A stretch of DNA of 58,415 bases from a virus. The stretch's first letter is position 1; each line of letters starts with the position of its first letter. The DNA lies in IMG/VR virus record IMGVR_UViG_3300041409_000335, positions 1 through 58,415 of that record; one strand, written 5' to 3'. The notes under the pieces are model-generated. The model was not told where the DNA came from, made no database searches, and was given only the letters and a program-made list of their open reading frames with translations. The position numbers were made by a program, and so were the translations under genes. Below, piece after piece: positions 40,901 to 47,914 of the stretch.

Positions 40901-42258
40901 CTGAGCTGGCCGACATTGGAGCGATGCGGGCCAAGGGCGTGTCGAAGGAAGGTGGCCGGCTCTCGCAGATTGCCAACGCGAATCACAACCTGATCGCGCT
41001 GGTGGACAAGGCCGGCCGTCTCGTGCGGGATGACATGTACAAGAATCTCGTGAACCGTGGACTGGTTCGAGACACCCCGGCCGCCCGGCGCGAATGGGTA
41101 AACCAGATGGGCCAGTACAATCCCCGGCTCATGGGCCAGTTTCAGCGGTTCTTCAAAGACGCGGGCTTCTCGCCGTTCGTGGTCGCTGGCCGTAATTTCA
41201 ACCGGATGGCCATGCGCCGGATTTCAATGGACCCAGGGGTGAAGGCAGTCAGTCCCACGGCCGCTGCTGAGATGCGGGCCATCGAAGCCTTTGGAACCAT
41301 CGCCACGCTGTTCGCCGTTCCTGCCCTTGCGAACTATCTGATCACCGGAAGTCCGGGGGGCCGCCCGGGTACCAAGATGGGGCAGATCGACACGGGCAAG
41401 GACGATCAGGGAAAACACGTCGTCATCGATCCGGCGCAATGGACTGGGCATCGGCGCGGGCTGCGCATCTCCGGCATTCAGGCTGTCCTGGAAGGAGCCA
41501 AGCGCGGAGAAACGCGGGGAAAAATCACGCAGAACGTGATCGGTGACATCATGGGCGGGGTGATCCATCCGTGGGCAGGGCCGGCCGTAAACGCTGCATC
41601 GGTGGGCTACACCGGACATTCACCGACTGGCTACAAGGAGTCGGAAGATCCGAACGACTACGGGAAGAACATCATGGCGGCGCTGAAGCAGTTGAACCCC
41701 GTGGCCGAGGCGGTCTTCAAAGGATCGAAGGAAGGCGCTGGTGCGTTCAAAGAAACGGCGATGTCGCTGGCCGGAGCAGTCGGGGTAAAGGAAGCGCAGC
41801 CGTTCACGTCGAAACAGAGGGTTCGCACGCTGTATCGGAAGTGGGCAGAGAACAATCCAGACCCGAAACTGAAAGCGGAGTACGAGCGCAACAGCCAGCT
41901 CGTTGTTCCAGTGAGCGCCTACCAGCCGCTCGATGAAGCCATCTTCAAGGGAGATGAGGCAAAGGCGGTCAAAGCCATTCAGGATTTGATTGCCACCGGC
42001 AAGAACCCGAAGCAGATCGTGGATCGCATGAAGCCTTTCGCCGGGGAAGGAACCAGCATTCGCGAACGCGCTCTCTTCAAGGGGGACACGGCAGCCTTCC
42101 GCAACAGCCTCACTGAAGAGCAGAAGGGGGAATACAAGAAGGCGCTCGATGAGCGGAAGGCGGCCTATCAGTCCTTCCTAAAGGCGTGGCGCAACCGGGG
42201 CAGTGCGGCTCCGGCCACGTCGCCGAAGATCGACTTCACCCCGGACGAAGGGCAGTAG
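37960..42258 (+). CDS. giant internal virion/ejection-type protein (1432 aa)
   Basis: It is the longest protein of the genome and the last of the late block. Residues 1-30 hold IDFIADE (4-10) and IDFIPDP (18-24); the last nine residues read IDFTPDEGQ. Residues 30-160 and 260-420 are low-complexity Ala/Pro/Glu segments. From about residue 600 on the chain is helical and basic. A late region (PALANYLITGSPGGRPG; GRRGLRISG-like HRRGLRISG; VIHPWAGPAVNAASVG) resembles the large polyvalent proteins (LPD-type) carried in phage virions. I see no lysozyme or polymerase signature. Role inferred: protein ejected with the DNA. Confidence 0.6.
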   Translation: MASIDFIADEEEAPKSEIDFIPDPAPAFAPAPAPIIPPDERLIAQSEKKADLFAQQQEARRTGEYWEGVTDRIDKLTGRIVEPLTRPLSGALGRASDAVVNLATGRPQNTPENPGLTEQALQRSLVNLPKAGEAETPLGKVAAGTYNAAADLINGLTSPDAISLLPAGANKAVLTAWISQMAGQTPARVMKATALFKEGKTQEAAQEIAAGVAELGMAELGRRHMVRDPLRPTMADAMDERVDPRAAQEAALEATNPRNAQRVVLPETLRELNREPAAPAVEPLAAKVEEPVVEAPAPTAEAKPAEAAPAEAAATLPEKMQGKPVAEIAANFDELAPEKLAEYQGPYGGGPTGLMHTLGSMAKTAEDVAALKDMGLRAKAEVARLKEEMNGIPDEDAKMAKLMEAAAVAGKQPWEAYEFATGMTIDGKPKWEGMEKVFKRKGMDYKPTVPSEEYLKAKAEAPAKPEVVRLATAKVNNPFGDPSGTTYRATPEDWAKWQDNTAKVDKAIAEGADFDSPELMEVRKQTEVLKNKYGGIAPEPPASSPAVKPVEVPSARTSIGYQEPRGIAAAVRERGKLSGGGEAGAISLAPLQPIATHVVDFIKGAPNAMKVVGAQLAGKSAPKTSTASVESGNALVRYASSKIAAPLVAESMATDVLGDHYRDLNFGQRLGAVLVEDRLRGIKDAFVKAGDAKAARKVNSLIGKQDSPFQTEAEFKAALADPEIRAAIDRHKATVQKVAEEAHEEAGGTLSGPGLNTGAFVNLKAIFDGGEEALLNGGGRGNLMNPLRRPSRFSKLAAGTAEKYETDYRTISQRMIEGNFQESTKRQMYDQLVRDGLAEMKNPGEEAPEIGGKPAVKFVIERKGVPAGENKARTYVKNLWVRADLAGEVRQALDVDGPIQRTAIVNAATFLNRIQLAGPTDAVWHTANMLGSIAGSQGGKSVLVDMARKLPGVNLPDAIGRVVASSIKVLAKTPDIQRQIAELADIGAMRAKGVSKEGGRLSQIANANHNLIALVDKAGRLVRDDMYKNLVNRGLVRDTPAARREWVNQMGQYNPRLMGQFQRFFKDAGFSPFVVAGRNFNRMAMRRISMDPGVKAVSPTAAAEMRAIEAFGTIATLFAVPALANYLITGSPGGRPGTKMGQIDTGKDDQGKHVVIDPAQWTGHRRGLRISGIQAVLEGAKRGETRGKITQNVIGDIMGGVIHPWAGPAVNAASVGYTGHSPTGYKESEDPNDYGKNIMAALKQLNPVAEAVFKGSKEGAGAFKETAMSLAGAVGVKEAQPFTSKQRVRTLYRKWAENNPDPKLKAEYERNSQLVVPVSAYQPLDEAIFKGDEAKAVKAIQDLIATGKNPKQIVDRMKPFAGEGTSIRERALFKGDTAAFRNSLTEEQKGEYKKALDERKAAYQSFLKAWRNRGSAAPATSPKIDFTPDEGQ

Positions 42259-43264
42259 GGTATTCTCGGACGCGGAGATCCTCCTGCCACTCGGCCATGT
42301 CGCCGCCCTTGCTGTCCTTGAGCTTCAGCCCGAACTCTTGGCCTTTGAACTTCACGACGACATCCCCCGACAACCACTGACCAAACACGGGCTTCGCACC
42401 GAGCTGCTTCACGAACACGGGCACGCCGGCCGCCCAGCACTGCTTCACGATGCTCCTGATCCATTCCACGTTGCAGGGCCGCGCCTTGTGCCCGCTTTCG
42501 CCGCCGACGATTACCCAGTGGATGTCTTCGAGCGAAGCCCGGCCCAGCCGATGAACCGCATCCGCTCGCTTGCTCACGTCTGAGAATTCCAGCGGGCCAA
42601 GGAGCGGCTCCGCACTGATGAACCTTGTGCGTGCGGGGATTCTAACGAGCTGCTCCATGCGCTCATTGACTCGCGGCTGATCTTCCATCGATGCGCCGAC
42701 GGCGACGTTCTGCGGCGGCCGGCCCTTCAGCCAGTCATCGATCCAATAGAAGACCTTCTCGTCGATGCTGAGCGCCCCGGTTGCAGCTTGGTAGGCGCAC
42801 ACGTTGAGGAGCTGCTTATACCAGTTCTCCGCCCGCTTCGTCAGCAGGAGCCAGTCGATGCTCGGTGTGTCGTGGATGAGCTTGAGGAAGTCGGCGAGCA
42901 CGGCGACGGGTTCGAGCTTCTGGCCGCTCAAGTCGATGATCCCGCCGGGCATGGTGTCGAGCCAGTCGATCATCGATGGGAACCAGCGGCCTCTAGTACC
43001 GCGGGCAGCGTGCATCTTGTTGATCCGGATCGCGTCCACCCAGAAGCCCTTCGATCGTACCCGCGTGGCGCTGTTGCCCCAGACCGGCCGCGTTTCCCAG
43101 TCCGTGAAGCCGGCGTTCTTGTAGGCGCGGCGGAAGAGATTCTCCAGCCGTGACTCCGCCAGCTCCCACGCGTAGCAGTTCACGCATCCGGGGGACACGG
43201 GATGGCAGCCGAAGAAAGGGCCGCCAGTATGATTTGCCCACTCAATTTTTGTTGTGTCGCTCAT
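42236..43264 (-). CDS. DUF5131 (phage Gp37/Gp68) family protein
   Basis: The protein has 342 aa. KIEWANHTGGPFFGCHPVSP with C20, C27 and C30 (C-x6-C-x2-C) and VGGESGHKARPCNVEWIRSI are family signatures. The family is thought to be radical SAM-like, binding an iron-sulfur cluster by the three Cys; its reaction is unknown. Related proteins are often coupled to three-Cys-motif partners. Last gene of the right - strand operon; its 3' end overlaps the giant virion gene by 23 bases on the opposite strand, and its start lies 23 bases inside the ASCH-like gene. Confidence 0.85.
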   Translation of the reverse strand: MSDTTKIEWANHTGGPFFGCHPVSPGCVNCYAWELAESRLENLFRRAYKNAGFTDWETRPVWGNSATRVRSKGFWVDAIRINKMHAARGTRGRWFPSMIDWLDTMPGGIIDLSGQKLEPVAVLADFLKLIHDTPSIDWLLLTKRAENWYKQLLNVCAYQAATGALSIDEKVFYWIDDWLKGRPPQNVAVGASMEDQPRVNERMEQLVRIPARTRFISAEPLLGPLEFSDVSKRADAVHRLGRASLEDIHWVIVGGESGHKARPCNVEWIRSIVKQCWAAGVPVFVKQLGAKPVFGQWLSGDVVVKFKGQEFGLKLKDSKGGDMAEWQEDLRVREYPTALRPG

Positions 43265-43901
43265 AGTGTTTCTTGAATTCGATTGCCCACACGTAGTCGT
43301 TGCGGTCCCAGGAGCCGACGCCGTTGATCGACTCCCACAGCTTGCGGAATGACTCCCTGTAGTTGATCGGGCCGGGCTTGCCCGTGGCCCAAGGAGCCGG
43401 ATAAAAGCCAATGTGTCCGGTAGGCTCAGGCGCTCCCTCCGCGACGGCCCCAGATTCGCCGATGTCGTTGAGCCGCTCCGCCCGAACTTTGACGATCTCG
43501 AGTACGACGCGGGATGCCAGACGCGGCATGAAGAGCGACGGCCGTTTGTGCCAGCCGGTCTTGCCCCTCATCGGTGTCGGCGCGGGCGATTTGAACTGCA
43601 CGCCGAGATCGTGGAGCAGCGGGACGAACTTCCACTTCTGCCGGCCTTTGGCAGTGACTCCGTTGTGCCGCCACTGCCCATACCTCCAGTGAGTCTCCTT
43701 CACCCACAGCAGATCGCCGGGTTGCCCGAACGGATTGTCGAGTTCAGGGAGCCATCCGTTCACCGTGAGAAGCTGGCCGTTCGCACTGGGGACGATGCCA
43801 TACGGCTCCCTGATTTCGCGCCGTGTCTGCGTCTTCGGCATCAGCTCGCGCAGGATGGCCTCGACCATCTCGCTCTTGAAAAGGATCGGCCGCTCTTTCA
43901 T
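43242..43901 (-). CDS. ASCH-like phage protein (219 aa)
   Basis: The N-terminal MKERPILFKSEMVEAILREL, then KTQTRREI, and later GQPGDLLWVKETHWRYG are typical of phage proteins with an ASCH-like fold (often annotated morphogenetic). ASCH domains are beta barrels that bind RNA or modified bases. The C-terminal SWDRNDYVWAIEFK matches the usual end. It overlaps and is co-translated with the DUF5131 gene, a pair also seen in other phages. Confidence 0.75.
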   Translation of the reverse strand: MKERPILFKSEMVEAILRELMPKTQTRREIREPYGIVPSANGQLLTVNGWLPELDNPFGQPGDLLWVKETHWRYGQWRHNGVTAKGRQKWKFVPLLHDLGVQFKSPAPTPMRGKTGWHKRPSLFMPRLASRVVLEIVKVRAERLNDIGESGAVAEGAPEPTGHIGFYPAPWATGKPGPINYRESFRKLWESINGVGSWDRNDYVWAIEFKKHYERHNKN

Positions 43902-44068
43902 TCGCTGATGGCCTCCGCCACGTCGCCGGCATCGCAGTCACTCTTGATCTTCCGCTCGACGCACCGCTGCGCAGTTACCTCGAGTACGAATTCCGTGCTC
44001 TTGTCTTCGTAGTCGTTGTCGGTCTCGTTGAAGACTTCCCTGATTTTACGGAGCATCGTGGCGTTCAC
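43898..44068 (-). CDS. micro protein (56 aa)
   Basis: A GTG start (VNATMLRKIREVFNETD) overlaps the upstream stop, and its stop overlaps the ASCH-like start (ATGA, 43898-43901). Helical, acidic; two Cys at about 33 and 41. No family. The exact fit between overlaps is the evidence that it is real. Confidence 0.6.
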   Translation of the reverse strand: MNATMLRKIREVFNETDNDYEDKSTEFVLEVTAQRCVERKIKSDCDAGDVAEAISE

Positions 44069-44256
44069 AGTTTGATGGGTTTGATGGTTTTCAAGGCTCG
44101 GAAGTAATTGATGGCGGCCGACAGATCGGGCTCTGCGATGTCATTCACCCCGATGCAGTTGTCGGAGATGAGATAGGCATCTTTGAGCAGCAGCATCGCT
44201 TCAGTCTCAGTCAGGTTGAGGCGTCGGATCTCCCGCAGAAGAAGGTGATGGTTCAT
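44065..44256 (-). CDS. small hypothetical protein (63 aa)
   Basis: All-helical (MNHHLLLREIRRLNLTETEA, then LLLKDAYLISD). It could be a small regulator or a cofactor for the primase-helicase whose stop it overlaps by ATGA. No motif supports either. Confidence 0.6.
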   Translation of the reverse strand: MNHHLLLREIRRLNLTETEAMLLLKDAYLISDNCIGVNDIAEPDLSAAINYFRALKTIKPIKL

Positions 44257-45923
44257 TCGTCGGACGGTCTTTCGGTCTTCTCGGTGATGAGCATCCGGCC
44301 GCCGTCCCAGTTGCAGCGGAGCGTTTGCCCGGAGTAGCCACGGGTGTTTTTGTTCACGCGAAGGATCAGCGTGTTGTCCACGTCGTCAGGATCGCGCCAC
44401 GCGCCAATGTGGAGCGCCGCCGAGTTCTCGATCTGGCCGCTGTCCTTGCCGTCGCTCAGTCCGACGGCCGTCGAGGAGCGTGAATCCTTCCGCTGAACCT
44501 GGCTGGCGATGGCGAGCACCGTGCCCGTGTTCTTGGCCATGCTCTTGAGATCGGACATGACCGCCGTGATCTGCTCATACCTTCCCTTGCCGAGCCCTTG
44601 GACGAGCTGCACGTAATCGATGAGGACGAGCACGGGCTTCACTCCCATCTTCAGCTCTGCCCGGCCGACGATTGTCTCGATGCCCTTGGCCGTCAGACCG
44701 GAGGAAGGACACACGTAAATGTTGTTGAGCCAGCCCGATTCGCGCCAGTCCGGCCGGTTGCCGCTGCGGTAGGCGTCCTCAACTTCGTTCTGATTCAGGC
44801 CCATCGTGCCGGCGATGAACCGCTCGAACGTGATCGAGTCGGCCAGCTCCATCTCGAAGAGCAGCACGGGCAGCGGAGCCGCACGCCAGGCCATGTTTTG
44901 AAGGAGCGCCGTCTTGCCGGCTCCCGTCGCCGCGACAAACGTAATGATGTCTCCGGGCATCGATGGACGGATGCGATGTCCGAAAGAGGGCAGCCAAGAT
45001 TTGAACGAGTAGCAGCCTTCCTCGTTGCGCGTCAGCAGCGACTCGTACCGCTGCTCCAGCTCCACCATCGAAAGGATCGGCACCGTCGCGCCATCGACCA
45101 TCACGGCAGCCTTCGCGAACAGCTCGTCGAACGCCTGCTTCTTGCTCTCGTTGTTCCCGTACATGGCGAGGTATTCGCCGATGTCCTTGTGAGGCGGAGG
45201 AACGACGACGTGACGCAGCGACGCGCATTTGCCGTCGAGCGCCTCGATCACCATCGCGACGTGTTTCCGTCCCGGCTCATCGTTGTCGCCACACACCACG
45301 ACAGCCCGGCCCTTGAGCGATTCGCTGTAGCCAGTCATCCACTTGCCCGCGCCTCCGACGTTCGTGGTAGCGATCCAGCCGATCTTCATCAGCAGCTCCG
45401 CGTCCTTCTCGCCTTCGCAGAGCACGACGGGTTTCTCGCCGGCCGCCAGGATGTCGGGGAGGTTGTAGAGCACGCGCTGCACTCCCTCCATTCCCCAGAC
45501 CCATTCAGTCCCGCTCCACTTCTGCTGCTTGAACGTCTTCGGTTCGTAGCGCAGCACTTGAAACACCTTCTCCCCGGTCGCGGACAGATAGACATAGGTC
45601 GCGATCACCTTCCCGGCCGGCTTGCCGGTGTCATGGGAACGCGGGCCGGTGCGTGAGAGTTGATCGGACAGCTCCTTCAGCACTTCCTCGACGGCCTTGC
45701 CCTCATGCTTCGCGATGAAATCGATCACCGACCCACCTGTTGCGCATCCGAAACAGTAGAAGACGTTTTTAGCGACGTTGACCGAAAAACTTGGTGTCTT
45801 TTCGGAATGAAATGGGCAAAGGGCCGTCCTCGTATTGCCAGTGCCGATCAGCTTTACCCCAGCCTTCTCCAACTGTTGAGGAAGTGGGAATGAATCCAGT
45901 ATTTCCTGTCTAGTTACTTGCAC
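44253..45923 (-). CDS. primase-helicase (DnaG/DnaB fusion, T7 gp4-type)
   Basis: The protein has 556 aa. CHC2-type zinc finger CPFH (36-39) and CFGC (57-60) read the template. The Toprim part has EGEKD (170-174) and GDND (212-215) for primer synthesis. The RecA-like hexameric helicase has Walker A ATGAGKT (332-338) and Walker B LIDYVQL (434-440). GTG 45923 was chosen because a strong AAGGAGG lies four bases before it; it overlaps the EndoVII gene upstream by 10 bases. It unwinds DNA and primes lagging-strand synthesis. It is the only recognisable replisome enzyme of the genome. Confidence 0.93.
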   Translation of the reverse strand: MQVTRQEILDSFPLPQQLEKAGVKLIGTGNTRTALCPFHSEKTPSFSVNVAKNVFYCFGCATGGSVIDFIAKHEGKAVEEVLKELSDQLSRTGPRSHDTGKPAGKVIATYVYLSATGEKVFQVLRYEPKTFKQQKWSGTEWVWGMEGVQRVLYNLPDILAAGEKPVVLCEGEKDAELLMKIGWIATTNVGGAGKWMTGYSESLKGRAVVVCGDNDEPGRKHVAMVIEALDGKCASLRHVVVPPPHKDIGEYLAMYGNNESKKQAFDELFAKAAVMVDGATVPILSMVELEQRYESLLTRNEEGCYSFKSWLPSFGHRIRPSMPGDIITFVAATGAGKTALLQNMAWRAAPLPVLLFEMELADSITFERFIAGTMGLNQNEVEDAYRSGNRPDWRESGWLNNIYVCPSSGLTAKGIETIVGRAELKMGVKPVLVLIDYVQLVQGLGKGRYEQITAVMSDLKSMAKNTGTVLAIASQVQRKDSRSSTAVGLSDGKDSGQIENSAALHIGAWRDPDDVDNTLILRVNKNTRGYSGQTLRCNWDGGRMLITEKTERPSDE

Positions 45924-46411
45924 CCTACCTCCTTGTGTTTTTTGAGATACGCAATCGCTGCCTGCAACTTCACTGGATTGTGAGTGAAGGAGCCAAGGCC
46001 AGTGTTGCACGCGCTGCAAAGCAGTTCGCGAACACGGCCAGTTTCCCTATCGTGATCCACTGCAAGTCTCCAAGGAGCTGCATGATCTTGTGAGCCTCCG
46101 CAGATTGCGCACACACCATCCTGCTCCGTGAGCATCTGATCGTAATCGTCGAGCGTGATGCCGTACTTCTGTTTGAGCTTCGTCTTTCTAAATCTCAGCT
46201 TCCATCCTTCCGGATCAGCGTCGCGGCGTCGGCGATAATTGTCCTTCACCCGCTCAGCGTTGTTCTTCCGCCAACGGGCCATCGTCGCATTACGCTTCTT
46301 CTTCACTTCTGGCGGAGCCATGTAGCGACGGTTGTAGGCTTTGATCCTCTCTGGGTTCGCCTTCCTCCATCTCGTTATGGCTGCGATTTTAGCGGCGGAT
46401 GTCTTAGGCAT
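45914..46411 (-). CDS. EndoVII-type HNH endonuclease (copy 1)
   Basis: The protein has 165 aa. The N-terminal 75 residues are basic helices (ITRWRKANPERIKAYNRRY) that bind DNA. The C-terminal domain has CAIC (101-104), VDHD (118-121) and CSACN (132-136): four zinc Cys around the His-Asp catalytic pair of recombination endonuclease VII-like enzymes. In phages these are homing nucleases or junction resolvases. Placed immediately before the primase-helicase gene, it could be a homing insertion. It has near-relatives at 55958 and a truncated one at 47681. Confidence 0.85.
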   Translation of the reverse strand: MPKTSAAKIAAITRWRKANPERIKAYNRRYMAPPEVKKKRNATMARWRKNNAERVKDNYRRRRDADPEGWKLRFRKTKLKQKYGITLDDYDQMLTEQDGVCAICGGSQDHAAPWRLAVDHDRETGRVRELLCSACNTGLGSFTHNPVKLQAAIAYLKKHKEVGCK

Positions 46412-46431
46412 GGATGGTCAGTAAATTGGTT

Positions 46432-46694
46432 TCACGCGGCGGGCTCCATTGTTGGATTGATGAGCCGAATCATAGTACGTTGCCCATCTGCTTCAACCGA
46501 CGTTCCGGTTGCCGCGTGAAAATTAGATGCCGCCCTGCTCCTGACGCCAGGAACGGGGCGAAGGCGGATGAAGAACGCCTTCTTTTCAGAAACAGGGACG
46601 GCAAAAGTATGCACTGCTCCAGCCGCGCCAAGGAGGTACGGCAGGGGATGCCGGTTGAAGAAACGGGCCGGACGCAGTGCAAAAATGATTTCAT
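46432..46694 (-). pseudogene. small protein gene with apparent -1 frameshift
   Basis: The start (MKSF, ATG 46694) has a strong AAGGAG five bases before it and overlaps the upstream stop by ATGA. In that frame the product after residue 5 is low quality and ends at 46470. One frame back, from a T5 run at codons 4-5, the sequence continues as FALRPARFFNRHPLPYLLG and reads sensibly to 46432 (about 87 aa). A -1 shift or one missing T at the homopolymer would join them. It may be a base-calling error, a real mutation or programmed frameshifting. Confidence 0.5.
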
Positions 46695-46984
46695 TGATAC
46701 TCCTTCTCCCAGTTGCCGGGCTCACCTTCGCGGCTGCTTCGCCACATGGTTTCAGCCCAGGCCGTGGAGCCATCGGGAATGGGAGCGCCGCACGAGTCAC
46801 ACATGATGCTCGGCAGGCTTTCGACGTTGGTGACTTTGCCATCGATGAGCGTCGTCACGTCATGCACGGCCGGCTTCTTCACCGTGATCTGAACACGTCG
46901 GCGCTTGAACCCCATCGACACGTCCTCCGCGTGCATCGGCCGGAGATGCTGGCCGCACTTCTCGCAGTTGATTCGTCGAGTCAT
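46691..46984 (-). CDS. zinc-ribbon protein (97 aa)
   Basis: CEKC (residues 7-10) near the start and CDSC (62-65) later, separated by beta strands (RRRVQITVKKPAVHDV), are a classic two-knuckle zinc ribbon. The end is acidic/Trp-containing. Function unknown; ATGA-coupled on both sides. Confidence 0.65.
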   Translation of the reverse strand: MTRRINCEKCGQHLRPMHAEDVSMGFKRRRVQITVKKPAVHDVTTLIDGKVTNVESLPSIMCDSCGAPIPDGSTAWAETMWRSSREGEPGNWEKEYQ

Positions 46985-47337
46985 TTGGCTGCGCGGAGGG
47001 TTGCGAGCTGTTCCTGGAGCGCCTTGATCTCGCCTTCGATGCGTTCGACTTCCTTGCGCTGATGCTCCTCACGTTCACGGATGATCCGCTCGCTCTTGTG
47101 ATGCTCGGTCTCGCTCGGAATGGCCGTGAAGCGCCGGTCACCTGTTCCTGACGGCTGCACCGTCATGTGATCGAACCCCATCCGCTGTCCGAGTTCAGCC
47201 CACGCGTCGTTTGCCCGCTCCTGCTGGCTCCGTCCCGGCCCGTGCTGGAGCATGATCATCGGGACGGGTTTGCAGGCTTCGAGGATTCGTTCGAGATCCT
47301 CTTCGGTCATTTCGTAGTTGGTGCGCGGGTAGTTCAT
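46981..47337 (-). CDS. conserved phage protein with C-terminal coiled coil (118 aa)
   Basis: LQHGPGRSQQERANDAWAEL, then GFDHMTVQPSGTGDRRFTAI is a combination I recall in many phages next to recombination genes. Residues 75-115 are a charged coiled coil. Function unknown; it probably assists the exonuclease/annealing genes further upstream. Confidence 0.65.
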   Translation of the reverse strand: MNYPRTNYEMTEEDLERILEACKPVPMIMLQHGPGRSQQERANDAWAELGQRMGFDHMTVQPSGTGDRRFTAIPSETEHHKSERIIREREEHQRKEVERIEGEIKALQEQLATLRAAK

Positions 47338-47684
47338 TTCGGACCTTTCTTCAGATGCTTCTTGGCAGCCTCTTTCACCTTGCGGAGAAACTCATGCTCA
47401 TCCGGCTGCGTTGGATGATCACGACAGACCGGCGTGCCGGCCTTGAGGTACTGGCGGGAGAGCTTCACTTCAAACATGCACTTGTCCAAGTTGGCCGCCT
47501 TGAACCGCACGACGCACGTCCAGTGAGTCTTCGACTGCTTCCCACAGAGCCCACACGGCACGCTGCTCTGGTAGCGGACGAAGCGAAGGCAGGCCGTCGT
47601 GAGTTCGCTGAAGCCCTTGTTTTTCCGCGCCTCGAAGTACTGGCGCGGGACACCGCTGTCGTTTTCTCGAATGGCTTTTCTCAT
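47334..47684 (-). CDS. Cys-containing conserved protein (116 aa)
   Basis: It starts at MRKAIRENDSGVPRQYF, chosen because ATG 47684 overlaps the upstream stop (ATGA). CGLC (44-47) and a later CRDH suggest a zinc site. Arg/Lys-rich helices at the end. A longer upstream start (47792) would overlap the truncated nuclease gene by 112 bases and is less likely. Confidence 0.6.
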   Translation of the reverse strand: MRKAIRENDSGVPRQYFEARKNKGFSELTTACLRFVRYQSSVPCGLCGKQSKTHWTCVVRFKAANLDKCMFEVKLSRQYLKAGTPVCRDHPTQPDEHEFLRKVKEAAKKHLKKGPK

Positions 47685-47914
47685 CGGTTGCGGAGTCGCC
47701 AGTTCAGTTGGCATATTTTGTTTCGTTGCGGATGGCGCTGCCGCCATTTCTGGCGGTGTAGCCTCTTCCGTGGTTTGTGGCTCTTGCTCCACGCGGCAAT
47801 CCTCCGCTTCGTAGCTGGCTTAGCATTGTGACGTTTGGAGTAGAGCTTAACCTTTTCAGGGTGCGCCTTTCTCCACTTCACGATGTAAGCCAGCTTGCGA
47901 GCGGTAGTCTTCAA
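47681..47914 (-). CDS. truncated EndoVII-like protein (N-terminal part only, 77 aa)
   Basis: From a TTG start overlapping the exonuclease stop (TTGA 47911-47914), the 77 residues (KTTARKLAYIVKWRKAHPEK) align with the basic N-terminal helices of the EndoVII protein at 45914 (KTSAAKIAAITRWRKANPER). The catalytic zinc domain is missing; the chain ends at an ATGA overlap with the next gene. It is either a decayed homing nuclease or a free DNA-binding module. Confidence 0.55.
   Translation of the reverse strand: MKTTARKLAYIVKWRKAHPEKVKLYSKRHNAKPATKRRIAAWSKSHKPRKRLHRQKWRQRHPQRNKICQLNWRLRNR

Noticed and set aside
46414-46806. + strand open frame over the frameshifted gene
   Set aside because: Lies between - strand genes coupled by ATGA, is out of step with the operon and has no ribosome site or domain.
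47334-47792. Longer start (47792) for the Cys-containing gene
   Set aside because: It would overlap the truncated EndoVII gene by 112 bases. The start at 47684 gives the usual ATGA coupling.
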